Assembly: GCF_010015585.1 (NCBI RefSeq) | Contig: NW_022985076.1 | Span: 421,744-485,743, forward strand | DNA length: 64,000 nucleotides | Source of the DNA: Eremomyces bilateralis CBS 781.70 | Lineage: Eukaryota > Ascomycota > Dothideomycetes > Eremomycetales > Eremomycetaceae | Reading direction: 5' to 3' | Part shown: positions 11,371-22,998 of the stretch, one piece after another | Numbering within the stretch: position 1 is the stretch's first letter | Layout of the letters: every line of letters starts with the position of its first letter | Position numbers and translations under genes: made by a program | Notes under the pieces: model-generated | Told to the model about the DNA's origin: nothing | What the model saw: the letters and a program-made list of their open reading frames with translations, nothing else | Database searches by the model: none

Positions 11371-13302
11371 CTCTCAGATCTGACAACGATTAGATATCCA
11401 TTGTCCAACCTTCTTCAAAGGGAGATATGAGCGGCCTTAGAAAATTACTCCCAGCATCCACCCCCTGAAAGGCCACCATGCTGACCAGAATAGAAGCAAA
11501 CTTGGTGACCCCGCCATATTACATACATGGTGGAACAAACACTTCCTAGGACATCCTTCCATCCGCTTAAACATATCCCTGTTTCACTGTAATGGATCGT
11601 CTGTCCAATTTGATGCTGTGAAGCCTCAGACGAGTCAGATAACCGTAGATACCATCACTAGCGATGAGGGCAAGCTAGTGGCAAATCTCAACACAGCCAT
11701 AGATCTATCTGATCGCGGACAATCCAGTTCGGATGACACGATGGTGTACCATCTAGAGGGAAGTTGACTTGAAGGGTCGTTGTGGATTTTAGCCCATCAG
11801 TAGCGCCGGCCGAGGTTGCAATGCACAACCTGGCGCGATATACTTCCCCTGATTATCCCGCACGGTTTTGAGTAGCCGTATAGCTGGAATGGAATTGAAA
11901 TGATCTACAGGGAAAATGTCCTGTCGGATGGACAAGCTCAGCCAGGACAATCCAGTGGATAGCGGACAGGGGAGCAGATGGATCATTTCCAGAAGCTACG
12001 TTCGATGGCTAGAACTACTGGAGTTATAGGCGTTTATGAATGGCAAGGTTTCAGCTTCTTCGTTCGAAACAGGATGGCTCGTAACTTTAGTCTCTAATCC
12101 CTTCTGCTACCTCCAGAATTGTAGGGAGTACTGTTTACTCATTTTTCATAACTAACTAGTGATGTAGCATTCCAGATAGTTCATCAATCAGTCTTCTTCA
12201 TACAATACATCAAGACCATGAAAGTCAAGTTCTTCTTCCAAATATGCTTCCTGAAATTGATTGTGAATCAGATCATGAGTCAGACACACAGTGAGAGCAG
12301 GGCGGTGACAGAAAAATTCTTTCTATTATCGGTAATGATATTGGTATATGGATTTTTCGTCCTTCAACTGTTTCCTCTGATGTGTCTAGAGCTTCCACGG
12401 CGTGGCTAGTTATGATCTATTGTAAGAAGGCCAGCTCTCAGGAGAAGTAAGGCGGGTAGAGCGAAACCTGCCACCGCTTCCACAGCACGACCGCAGCGGT
12501 AGCAGGGCACGAAGTCTAGCACTGACAGGCGGCACGGGGTCAGAAGAGCCGCTTTCAAATCGGACGGCGACCACCTCCTAACTACCCCATTGCCGCCCCG
12601 CTGCTGGGCTCCATGTCCTCGGTACCTGGTCCCGGGAGGTCGATCCATTCAGTGTAGCCGTTTGTGAGGCGCCCTCTTGCGGAAGTCGATGAATGGGATC
12701 AGCTCACCGAGGAGAGGGAGCTAAGGGAGGAGGTAACAAAGAAGATGAGACGAAGAAGTGGGCGGCGACGATGAAGAAAGAAGAGGCGAAGAATTGGGGG
12801 GGAGAGGCGGGAGTAGAATCGGAGGTATAGAGAAAAGGAGAGATGGAGGAGCAGGAGAGGAAATGGGATCAGGATAGGTATAAGAGGAGACGGAAGCAAC
12901 TCCGCGTAGAGCGGCAACCTCGGGCTCCATTGGAGCAGCTAATCTGGTTATAGCTGGCCAATCCTGGAATGGGTGTATAAACATATTCCAATCACTATAT
13001 GCCTCTGGAAATGGCAATGAAAAGTGTACATAATCCGAGCATAGTCAATGGTTAGATCAACGAGGCCGCGATGGATCAAAGACCACAGAAGCTCGGGCGC
13101 CATAGTCGTATTGGACACACCTAGCTAGTATATACCTCACCACCAAAACCATCTCCCGCTCCAACTCGGCTATCGATCGGTCCCCAGAAAGGTATCGAAC
13201 TCCGAAACAATGCTGCCGTAAGTCGTGACCAACGCCAACCGGAAAACTCCACCGCATGCAATGAAAACGCCGGTCAAATACCCGGCGTTACTCTACCCTC
13301 CG
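11371..13302. other. Gene-free stretch with a purine-rich patch
   Basis: No gene is supported. Positions 11370-12420 are AT-rich and broken in all frames. From about 12440 to 12900 composition changes to GC/purine-rich, with GAGGAG and GAAGAAG runs at 12705-12800 whose antisense translation is mere Pro/Ser low complexity. This patch may be part of an old insertion. Confidence 0.4.
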
Positions 13303-14687
13303 CTACTCTCCTCCCCTTGGCCCCTGCCGCAACGGCATCATCGTCCTTATCGCCCCCTTAAAATGCACATACCGATCCGTCCGCGGATCATAGAACGCCA
13401 CCGTATCGATCGTCGACCGCCCGTTCGTCCCGATCGTCTCCACCAGCCCCGTCACCACCACCGTCCCGCGCGGCGCTTCCATATTTGCCTTGTCCTGCAT
13501 CGACGCGACCGTGAGCGCGCGCCGGAAGATGCGGGTGATGGATTGGTCGTCGGTGCCGGGCATCTGGAGAACGCCGGGAAGGCGGGGGAATTTGCTGTTG
13601 GTTTCGGGGGTTTGGCCTTGCGCGTTGTCATTCGCGTCGTCGGCGGTGAGGCCGCCTGTGCGTGGGGTGTTTGGTCGCGGCGGGCCGTCTACGACGCGCT
13701 CGAAATCGACGTTAGTGCGGCGCTTTTTCTGGGTGATGCTGGGGGAGTCGGCGTCGTCGGACGGGTCGCCGGGTGCGGACAACATGCCTCTGAATCGCTT
13801 GATCTGCTGTTGGTAGATGGCCTGGAAGCTGTCGTAGGACGCCTGCAGCATGCCGACGGGCATGAAGATGCGCTGGCGTTTGCGGTATTCTTCTTGGGAG
13901 AGCGTGCGGGCGGCCCAGGCGATGTAGTTTGGAGCGAATACAAGTCTGTCCGCTGTTAGATGTAGAACTTTCGAGCATGTTAGGACGCGGCTTACCCCGT
14001 CTGCTCATACTCCGGAGCTGGGCCGTCGGGGAAGACGACGTCGAGCCAGAACTTCCCCTTCTTGACATCCACCTGCCCCACCATCTTAAACCGTGGATCG
14101 TTCATCATCTGCGTCCGGACGAAATATGCGAGTGCCCCTGGTGCGGTCAGTCTATGTCCCTTGAGCGGAGCGTCTTACTCACGTCGAATATCCACCAACT
14201 TCTGCCGATCCGCGGCCAATTTTTTGAAATCCTGCCATTCCGGGTCCGATCCCTTGTAAAACGTCTTGGGCAGCTGTGTCGTGGGCCCGAGAGGGATGAA
14301 CAGAAGATTTCCGTCGTTCATTACGATCGTCTCGCCTTCTTCGGGCGGCTGCCCTTCGCCCTCCTGCAGTTCCACTTCCTCTTCCTCCTCTTCCGTCTCC
14401 TCGATCTCGACTTTGAAGAAGTAGCCGAATGCGGATTGGACGGCCACGACCACTATAGCGGTTTTAAGCGCCCATATGGCCAACCGCCTACACCTATCAG
14501 CCTCGTTCATGGCGACGGCTCGAGGGACTTACCTGGTTGTGTACCGTGGCGAGGCAAACTTGACGGTTTGGATATGCTGATGGCCCGAATCATTGTGGTA
14601 TCTCCGGAATTGAGGGTGATAGAAGGTGAGTGGTCTTCGAGTGCGTGTCAACGCTCTGACGGCGCTTGAGGTTCGGTACATCCTCAT
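13303..14687 (-). CDS. Probable mitochondrial inner-membrane protein, function unknown
   Basis: Four exons (14687-14533, 14487-14183, 14137-13996, 13945-13303) join in phase to 414 residues. The N-terminus (MRMYRTSSAVRALTRTRRP, then FRRYH) is a typical Arg/Ser mitochondrial presequence. It is followed by one hydrophobic helix (AIWALKTAIVVVAVQSAFGY, about residues 55-75) and an acidic run (EETEEEEEEVELQEGEG). The rest is soluble, with a conserved-looking core (VGQVDVKKGKFWLDVVFPDG and LAYFVRTQMMNDPRF) and a C-terminal segment about GTVVVTGLVETIGTNGRST. This suggests an inner-membrane anchor with a matrix or intermembrane-space domain. I do not recognise the family. A second ATG two codons in (14681) could also be used. 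The gene is head to head with bL27m. Confidence 0.85.
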
Positions 14688-15025
14688 GAATAGCGGGAAT
14701 GGAGGGTGAGGCGCATGTGTTGAGACGGGTTAGGACGGCATCCAGGAACATGTGGGTTAGCGTAGAATGGCAAACATAGAGGAGGATTTGAGGTGTAGAA
14801 AGTTGTGTACATAGATGAAAGCAACGTTAATCGGAATGACGACAAGAAATCAATCGCAAATCACCCGGTCGATGCCTTAAGTCTTAAGTCTTGAGGCTTG
14901 ACGTTGCTCAGTTGATCGCCATCACGTGACCCTCATATTCCATCACGAAAGTTGAGATTCCGACTCCTTCCCCCAGAATATATCCACCATCCCATCCGAG
15001 CAATCGAATAGCGTTTGTCGCGCCA
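14688..15025. promoter_or_regulatory. Divergent promoter of two mitochondrial genes, with CACGTG
   Basis: These 338 bp lie between the membrane-protein gene (minus) and the bL27m gene (plus). CACGTG sits at 14923-14928, flanked TCACGTGA, a perfect 8-bp palindrome about 100 bp before the bL27m start. Shared control is inference. Confidence 0.45.
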
Positions 15026-15889
15026 ATGTTGGGATCCATGTGGTCCAAGTCCTTATTCTCAGCGCCCCTCCGCTCAATAGCAGGCGAATCTCTCCTCCGA
15101 TTCCAGCCATGCCTCCGTCTCCTCCCCATCTCCCAGGTCCGAAACGCCGCCCACGCCGCTGAAGGACGAGCCAATGGAGCGAAGAAGGGAGCGGGAAAAC
15201 GATTGGGGTTGAAAAAAGGAGCTGGTATGTTATGGGTGGACAGTTTGGCTGAAAAATGCTGGGTTGGGGTACTTCTAACAATCGCAATAGAGGAACTCGT
15301 CGTGCCAGGCGTCATTATATTTCGACAGCGAGGGTCAAAATGGCATCCGGGCGAGAACTGCGCTATGGGCCGCGACCACACCATCTACGCGACCGAGAAA
15401 GGATACGTCAAGTACTACAGAGACCCCAATCGGAATCCGAAGAAGAAGTACATCGGGGTGGTGTTCGAACGACATTGGCGCCTGCCGGTCCCCGTTGGTG
15501 AACCACGCCGACGACGTCTGGGAATGCTCGCCGTCCCTCGGGAGTCAGAAGGACAAGTGGGTTCGCTGAGCCCGTTGACACCCGCCGGTCTGGACGGAGA
15601 AGCCGCCGGACTACCCGGCGTGGCCGTCGCGGCAACATCCCCGGAAGAAAGCAGCATGGGAGAGGGCGAGCTCGCCAAGCGCCGCAGACGAAAAGACTAC
15701 GTGGTCCGCGAATCGAACTGGGAGATCGGCCGCACGGCCGAGAAGGCCGGGGTGACGGCGACGAAGTTCGTGCGCAAGGATCGGTTCCGCGCGTGGCGGC
15801 GGGCGGCGGCGCGACATCGGCGCATTTCGGAGACCAAGTCAGTGGGGAGGAAGGCGAAGAAGGGGAAACAGGGGAAGGTTAAGAAATAG
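15026..15889 (+). CDS. MRP7: Mitochondrial large-subunit ribosomal protein bL27m
   Basis: Two exons (15026-15224 and 15291-15889) are separated by a 66-bp intron with GTATGT donor, CTAAC branch site and AATAG acceptor. The intron is a multiple of three without stops, so it looks open. The spliced protein has 265 residues. Residues about 50-115 are the bL27 domain: KRLGLKKGAG, VPGVIIFRQRGSKWHPGENC, MGRDHTIYATEKGYVKYY. The first 40 residues are presequence-like (MLGSMWSKSLFSAPLRSIAG). A long Arg/Lys-rich C-terminal extension follows, as in yeast Mrp7. bL27 lies near the peptidyl-transferase centre of the ribosome. The neighbour mL57, another large-subunit protein, converges on it at 378 bp. Confidence 0.94.
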   Translation: MLGSMWSKSLFSAPLRSIAGESLLRFQPCLRLLPISQVRNAAHAAEGRANGAKKGAGKRLGLKKGAGMLWVDSLAEKCWVGVLLTIAIEELVVPGVIIFRQRGSKWHPGENCAMGRDHTIYATEKGYVKYYRDPNRNPKKKYIGVVFERHWRLPVPVGEPRRRRLGMLAVPRESEGQVGSLSPLTPAGLDGEAAGLPGVAVAATSPEESSMGEGELAKRRRRKDYVVRESNWEIGRTAEKAGVTATKFVRKDRFRAWRRAAARHRRISETKSVGRKAKKGKQGKVKK

Positions 15890-16266
15890 GGGGGATAGGT
15901 GGGGTGGAAGTGAAGGCAGGCCGGGCGTGGATGGGGTTGGATGTCTATGCTTTGGTGATGTACAATATTTTACAATGACTGTGAGGGATACGCGGTCGCT
16001 ATGTACAATACAGGATTTGAAAGCAAATCATTCGCCGTTCCCTGCTATCGCTCGATGAATCCTGGAAACCAGCGGAATAAAGCGGTGATGTGCTTCCCCT
16101 CCAATGCTATCGGTGGCTATGGGGAATCCAACGCTCGAGCGAACTGAAGGACCCGATATGAGACCCAAGGTATCTGGACCCTGGACCATTCGAACCATCC
16201 CCTAAATCTCACCGCTGTGCCCAATTCAATTCTCAGTAATTTTGCTTCGATCGTCGGTGGCACAAC
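15890..16266. other. Convergent intergenic region
   Basis: These 377 bp hold the 3' flanks of bL27m and mL57. Nothing else is seen. Confidence 0.5.
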
Positions 16267-17122
16267 TCAAATCTTCAGAGATTTCAAAATCTGACTGTCA
16301 AAGACCGCCTTCGCAGCGGCACCGCCATGCTCCAGCGCAATCGCTCCGATGATGGCATACATGGCCTGCGCAAGGACCGAATCAATACCCGATTCCTTAA
16401 GGTTGTCCGGCTACAAAGAAGTCAGCATTTTCACCCAGGGATCGTATATCTCAGCTGCGTACCATTCGAGGAGTCCATCTCACGACGTGGTTCAAACCAT
16501 ATGTCTCCGCGAGCGGGGCTATTCGCGTAGGACTCAAGATCTCCAATTTCCGGGCCGGTGACAAATTGTCCAATTGATCAAGGGCAGGGTGCGTGAAAGG
16601 CGTCCGTCCATAAGGGTCCGGAATAGGTGTGACAGCATGGCTCGGTTGTAGCAGTGCGAGTGACGTCTGCAGGTCCGCGATCCGTTTGCCTGCAACTGGT
16701 TAGTCTCTGGCGACGATTCCTTTCATTGTTCTCATACCCATATACGCTAATCGCGCGTTGTAACCCCGGGCGCCCTGATCGAAGCTCTTATGTGTGATGG
16801 CGATCCACCGCACCTCCTCCGATGGCACCAGTTCCGGTCTGCTCCCCAGAAATCGCCGGTAGAAGTCGTCGAGGACTTTCGGGTCGTCGTTCACAGTGAA
16901 AGGGAGGTTACTCCTCGACGCCCGTAGTCGCACGGGTGCCCGCAAAGAGGGAGGCGTCTGTTGCCATCGCGGACGATATGGCTCGTGTTCCCCTTGATTT
17001 GATTTTGCGGATGTTGAGAAGGGACATTTATAGAGTGCCCGTGTTGAGCTCGAGGCGGATTTAGGGAGACATCGTGATGGGAGTTGTCGCACGGCACATG
17101 CGACACGCGGAGTTGCCGACAT
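16267..17122 (-). CDS. MRPL15: Mitochondrial large-subunit ribosomal protein mL57 (RNase III-like)
   Basis: Three exons (17122-16738, 16689-16463, 16410-16267) join in phase to 251 residues. The presequence contains CPFSTSAKS, typical of a matrix-processing site. The mature part shows the degenerate RNase III fold of mL57/Mrpl15: LDDFYRRFLGSRPELV, then WIAITHKSFDQGARGYNARLAYMGKR (the counterpart of the RNase III signature ATHKSF...N..LxxLG), and DSVLAQAMYAIIGAIALEHG near the C-terminus. The acidic catalytic residues of true RNase III enzymes are not evident, which agrees with a structural role. Introns use GTATGA and GTACGC donors. It is divergent from SYG1 with 410 bp between. Confidence 0.88.
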
Positions 17123-17532
17123 TGGATACCTTTCAGTGAAGAGAAGCGCAGGCTCCTTTCCAAATAGGAGTTTTCTAGGCTTAAGATAGCAAATGCACCC
17201 AAATCAAGAAACCAAGCGGATGGAAGACGTGAATGCGTGGATGTCCAAAAACTTGATCGGCCAATCACATGCCATAGGTCGAGTCACGTGCTCTCAGAAA
17301 AGCTTTCCCACCTCGTATTCCGTAAGACAAAACACCAACGAACGAATGCCGAATGTACCTAGGGATAGCTGGAGAAGGTCGGAGATTTCGACACTAGTTA
17401 AAGAGGAAAGCCAAGATCCCCTTCAAAAGGAGAGCATGTGAATATTTGTTAGATGTGTAAACGGCCAACTGTCATGTATTGTAGGAAGAAATTACGCCCC
17501 TGCCGCCGTTTGAGTGAGCAGATCTTAGCATA
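17123..17532. promoter_or_regulatory. Divergent promoter of mL57 and SYG1, with CACGTG
   Basis: These 410 bp hold CACGTG at 17285-17290 (as GTCACGTGC), about midway. No coding frame is convincing. Confidence 0.4.
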
Positions 17533-20500
17533 ATGAAGTTTGCAAAGTGCGTCTAAACAAGCTCCTTTATTGCGGTCACCTTGATAACACTCAATTGCAG
17601 AGAACTTGAAGCGGAGCTGGTCCCAGAATGGAGGGCGAAGTACATGAATTACAAGGTATCAAATGAACCCCCATGTGCATATTACGACATCACCACTAAC
17701 AACGCGCAGGAAGGGAAGAAGAGGTTGAAAGCACTTGCTCGGGCGTACCGTAATCTCACTGGAACACCCCGAGCAGCATTGAGCGCGAAGCGCAAAGGTA
17801 TATTTACGCCTCGCTTCACAAACGACGCAATCCGTCCCCAAAATTTGCTTCAATCGGCCGAGGAAGACACTGCTAGGCGCAACTTCCCAAATCGAAATGC
17901 AGCGCGGACGCCAGACGCCGCATCTGCCAAATCTCCTGAGCGGAACTTAGCGACAGAGCCCCCGAATCCGATCAACGTCCCCGGCCGAGCAGCGGAGAAG
18001 CAGCCGCTCCACGAAAGCCCCGACTACTCCGGCTTCGGGAGATATGGAAGCATCATCGGTACCCCACCAGAAGAGAGCGACCTCCCCGAACTCCAGAAAG
18101 GGCTGCCGTCACTAGAACTTCCAGGCCCCGCGCTCCACTCGTCGGCAGCGTCGCATGCGTCGCGTGCGTCCAAAGAACAGCAGCAGGGCCCGGCTGTGTC
18201 TGGGGACGATCGACGAGGTCCGGGGGAGTTAGGGCGCACACCCACGACCGTGCTCGAGCCGATCGAGGCGCGGAGTCCGGCGCAAAATTCATTACGCGCT
18301 GGGACCGTGAATCCGTCGATTTTCAGGCGCTCGACAACGGCGGACCGTGACAGGCGGCCTTCGTTGCTGAGGAGGGTGACCTTAAGCGGACAGCCATCGA
18401 CGCCATCCCACTCGCCTGACGTCCCGGTTGAAGCGCATCGGGAATTGGATTTCCGTCAATATGAGTTTCACCGCTTCCTTAACGAGCAACTGGATAAGAT
18501 CGAGCTGTTCTACCGAGAGAAGGAGGTCGAAGCTACGGAACGTCTGGTTGTTTTGCGGCAACAGCTCCACATCATGCGAGATCAGCGATTACAAGAGCTG
18601 CAGAGCGCGAAGGGGGGAAATAAGTCTTCTTCCAACGAAACCGGCGATGCCAATGATCCCCGATCGGGCGAGGCGGCAAGCTATTCTCAGAATGGCGAAA
18701 CCAATCTACGAAATGTATGGACTAAGCCATTGGTCGCCGCCAAGGACCGAGTGAGCGGAAGGCGATTCGGGAAGACGACCCACGCCATGCAAGGCCTTGC
18801 CACTCCCGAAGGTCCCTCCGGAAACGACCTGAGTCGCGATTACACGCGCCGTTCCACCGCTCCCGAGGTGCCGTACCGCACCGCCAAACCCAAGCTCAAG
18901 CTCGCCCTCCAAGAATACTACCGCGGCCTCGAACTGCTGAAGTCATACGTCCTCCTCAACCGCACCGCCTTCCGCAAGATCAACAAGAAATACGACAAGC
19001 TCTTGAACACCAAGTCGCCCATGCGGTTCATGAACGGGCGGGTGAACAAGGCGTGGTTCGTTCAGAGCGACGTGCTCGACAGGCATATCAAGGCGGTGGA
19101 GGACCTGTATGCGCGCTACTTCGAGCGGGGGAGCCATAAGATCGCCGCGGGGAAGCTGCGGGCGAAGATGGTGAAACATGGGGAGTTCGGGGGGAATATG
19201 TTTCGGAATGGACTGATGCTGGGGCTTGGGGCTGTCTTTGGGATTCAAGCTCTGGTTCGCGCCGCTATCTCGCTATATAGTGACGACGAGGACTTCGCTG
19301 AGCAGACGGGGTATTTGCTGCAGGTTCGTTTGGTCATGACCGCAATTCTGATACGTGCTAACGTCTCTAGATATATGGTGGCTACTTCATGATATTGGCG
19401 CACTTCTTCCTCTTCTGCCTTGCTTGTCGGTTTTGGGCGAAGTCGAAGATCAACTATGTCTTCGTGTTCGAGTTCGATAACCGATCCCACTTGGACTGGC
19501 GACAAGTGACCCAGGTAAATCGATTGCAATGCTGCACATTCTTCAGACTAAACCGTTCTAGCTTCCTTCTTTCTTCACGCTCCTGTTGGGCCTGACCATG
19601 TGGTTCAATTTCGAGATCGTCCCTGGTGGAGAGACGCTATATCTCTATTGGCCGGTTATTCTGATGGGCATCACGATCATCCTTATGTTTCTGCCAGTAC
19701 CTTACTTTTACCACAAGACAAGGCAGTGGTTACTATATACCCTAGTAAGTCCGTACATGATTGAGAGGGGCATGAACTTACCTTGCCAGTGGCGCCTCTT
19801 CTTCTCCGGATTATACCCCGTTGAGTTCCGTGACTTTTTCATGGGCGACATGCTCTGTTCTCAAACATATAGCATGGGTGTAAGTGGGGTTGAATCATCC
19901 TACCGGAAAATACTAATAAAACCCAGAATATCGAGCTCTTCTTCTGCCTTTACGCGCAGGATTGGGACGAGCCGCCGATGTGCAACTCGAACCACTCACG
20001 ACTCCTTGGGTTCTTCACTACCTTGCCTGGCATCTGGCGCGCGCTTCAATGCCTTCGTCGTTATAAAGATACCCGTAACGTCTTCCCACACCTAGTGAAT
20101 TTCGGCAAATATACGTTCACGATCCTGCAATACATGTCCTTGAGTCTATATCGCATAGATAGATCCACAGGATACCTAGCGCTCTTCATCGCCGTGTCTT
20201 CTATCAATAGTATATATTGCAGCATCTGGGACCTGGCAATGGATTGGAGTAAGTCTTCCACACCAACAGATGGCACCATGCTTACCAAACCAGGCCTCCT
20301 CGACCCCTACGCCCCCAACCGCTTCCTCCGAAAAACCCTCGGATACCGCCAACCCTGGATCTATTACACCGCCATGCTCCTCGACCCCATCCTCCGCTTC
20401 AATTGGATCTTTTATGTCATCTTCTCCTCCGACCTCCAACACTCCGCCCTCCTCTCCTTCGTCCTCTCCCTCTCCGAGATCCTCCGCCGCGGCATGTGGA

Positions 20501-20949
20501 CCCTCTTCCGCGTCGAAAACGAACACTGCACCAACGTTGGCCGCTTCCGCGCCTCGCGCGACGTGCCCTTACCGTTCTCCCTGCCCGACTCGTCGGCCAC
20601 GTCGCTGCTGGGTGGGCCGGACGCTCAGGCTGAAGCGGCGGCGCAGGAGCCGGGCCGACCGGCGACTGGGGAACCGGAGGAACCGATTGCGCTGGATCGT
20701 ACACATACCGCGACGGGAGTTGATGTTGAACAGGCTGACATGAACCCGGTGCGTCGTCATGCGCGGAGCTTCGCGACGCACCCGAGCCCGATGGTAAGGG
20801 GGTTGTCGACCATGGCGGTGCATATGCATGAGGCGCATGCGCAGGACTTCGAGAGGAAGAAGGTGCAGGATACTGGGGAGGAGGAGGCGAGCTCGGATGA
20901 AGATGGTGTGGAGGAGGATGAGGAGGGTGGTTTGGATGGGAAATGCTAA
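17533..20949 (+). CDS. SYG1: SPX-EXS protein SYG1/XPR1 family (phosphate exporter-like)
   Basis: Eight exons (17533-17546, 17601-17655, 17710-19323, 19371-19514, 19562-19744, 19790-19879, 19927-20248, 20294-20949) join in phase to 1025 residues. The split N-terminus MKFAK-ELEAELVPEWRAKYMNYK is the SPX domain start, and GKKRLKALARAYRNL and the helix around EYYRGLELLKSYVLLNRTAF complete it. SPX domains sense inositol pyrophosphates. A roughly 230-residue disordered insert lies inside the SPX region. Several membrane helices follow, then the EXS domain (residues about 660-890: WRLFFSGLYPVEFRDFFMGD, QYMSLSLYR, ILRRGMWTLFRVENEH). The tail is acidic. Human XPR1 exports phosphate; yeast Syg1 was found through pheromone signalling. 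The 3' end faces the next gene only 152 bp away. Confidence 0.96.
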
Positions 20950-21101
20950 GGATGAAGAGATACTGTCGGGGGAGAGAGCAGGGAGCCTAAAGGAAAAGAG
21001 CAGCGCGTTTTCGATTTCCAACGCCTGTAAATGATTATCCGGTATCCTGTTCAACTCATAATATAGTCTACGATGCCATCCACCATCCGCCATGCAACCC
21101 T

Positions 21102-22204
21102 CTAATCGATCTCCCGAATGATATCCGCCGGTATCAGCCGATCCTTCTCAATCACCCCCGCCTTCGCCAACAAATCAATCGTCAACCGAATCACCCGTTG
21201 ATCCACCTTCCTCACATCCGTCGGAAACTCCACCGTCTTCATCCATGCCCGCGCGTCCGCCGCACTGTAATCCAACTGCGTGCTGATATACTCCACCGCC
21301 TCCTCCCCGTTCTGATTGAAGTGCTCCACCCCCTTATTCAACCGCTTCGCAAAGTCTCCCAGCCGCCAATCCTCCGGATCCGCCGCTACGATCTTCCAGC
21401 TGCTCCATGGCGTGTCGATCCACCCGATGTTCTCGATTGCTCCCTGCTCGTAGTAGCGGTTGGACGTGTAGTGCTCCCACATGAAGAAGTCGGCTTTCCC
21501 CGAGTTAACAGCGTCGCGGAGCCCTTGGAAGTTATCGGCGGGGATCACCTCGAAAGGCGAGGTGGTGTGGCGGAGCCAGCCGCGCGTGTCGGCGAGGACG
21601 TAGCCCATGACGTAGGAGCCGCTAGGGAGGTAAGTGTCAAGTCCGATGAGCGTTCAATTCGGAAATTACCTTCCTATCCGACTCACGCCCATTTTCTTCC
21701 CCTGCAGCGCGGACGATTCATCGCCCCCGAGCTTCGCTTTAAACTCGCCTTTCCGTCCTTTGCCCGTGCTGATCGCCCAGCTGAGCGGGGTCGAGACGTA
21801 TGTGCCGACGATTTTGAACGGGAATGGCGGGCCCGGGCTGCCTGCCTTCCCTAGGCCGGCGACCCAGCCTTCCGTGAGGCCCATGCCGATATCGATGTCT
21901 TTGGCTTTGAGGGACTCGACCATGTGGCCGGTGCCTGATGGGAAGGGAATGAGGGACGCGTCGAGGCCATAGTGCTTCTGGGCGAAGTGGAGGGGCGTGG
22001 AGAAATGCTCTGTTGTAATCTATAAGCTTTGAATATCCGGAATCGTTATTCTCAGGGAGATTGACCTGGTACGTAGCCTATTCGTAGCTTATCTTGTGCT
22101 ATTTGGGTGCTTGAGAATGGGCGTGTACTACACCACTGTCGGATACGGGCATTGTCGCTTCGCAACCTGCGGAGTGGCCGTACGACCAACCGTGAGGTAC
22201 TCAT
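21102..22204 (-). CDS. Ca3427-like periplasmic-binding-fold protein, mitochondrial-type N-terminus
   Basis: Three exons (22204-22066, 22009-21670, 21621-21102) join in phase to 332 residues. The first intron uses an unusual GTCAAT donor, but splicing there restores the conserved text KLRIGYVPEHFSTPLHFA. Residues 1-40 are Arg/Ser-rich with RPFSSTQ, a presequence-like pattern. The rest is a substrate-binding fold like ABC transporter SsuA/ThiY proteins: IGMGLTEGWVAGL, GSYVMGYVLADTRGW, KADFFMWEHYTSNRYYE. Fungal members resemble Candida Ca3427. The ligand is unknown and no permease or ATPase partner lies nearby. A further ATG upstream at 22351 is in frame, but I chose 22204 because it places the presequence at the N-terminus. 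Confidence 0.87.
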
Positions 22205-22998
22205 CTTTGAGTTCAATAACAGAAAAGGAAAGGAATTGCCCAGTTCTATCGCATTTCTCAAAGATGGAAACGGGTGTTTACGGTATCGGCGACAGACCGG
22301 TGGTAGTGGGATGATAAATAGCGTTAGTATGGAGCACGTCACTGTCGTCACACCAGCCGCGGAGGTTCGGCCCTCATTCCGCAGGGCTATAAAGCTTCAC
22401 GTGTTTATCAGGGGTTATCCATGCAGCCCCACCTTTTATTGACTTCACACCTCATCGGCATGTTCATCCGATGTCAAAAAAGACAAACAACAGCAACTCA
22501 AGTACAGCATCACAATTCACAATTCATAATTCACATAAGTATCTGAAGTCACCACATAAAAGCAGGGTATATGGCCTGTCCTATCTCCCTTTCATGGCTT
22601 TTGGCAGATCTGCTCTGGTACTAACACACCCAAGACAAGGCATTATGAATCACGAGGTATAAGTACTATATATTCCATGGGAATCACAACTAGCAGTGCA
22701 GTCTGGCAAGGCCAGCAAGCTCTGGGTGTGATTATGGCCTGGAGAAGATCACTGCAAGATACAAGATGATCACGGGATGTGAGGGAATTCCCTCGGAGGC
22801 TGCTGCCAGCCGTAGCCTGGCCTTCGTTTGTTTGTTCATGTATTATCGCTGCATCAATGGACCAGTAACTGTAAACCAGGCTCAGTGTGTGTTGGCATGT
22901 TACGCAAACCCCTTCACCTCTTCCACCTTTGAATTAAATTGCCCATCTCACAATCACTAGATCTTTCTTCAAATCAACCTATTCCGTGGGCAGAAGGC
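22205..22998. promoter_or_regulatory. Divergent intergenic region at the edge of the accessory island
   Basis: These 794 bp separate the Ca3427-like gene and the MYND gene. CACGTG is at 22398-22403. Composition becomes AT-rich from about 22440. No gene is seen. Confidence 0.4.

Noticed and set aside
12699-13017. Minus-strand Leu/Pro/Ser-rich frames in the desert
   Set aside because: They are simple translations of a purine-rich tract, without a start context or known motif.
22205-22351. Extending the Ca3427-like protein to an upstream ATG at 22351
   Set aside because: The added residues are hydrophobic and unlike a presequence. The ATG at 22204 gives a proper Arg/Ser-rich start.
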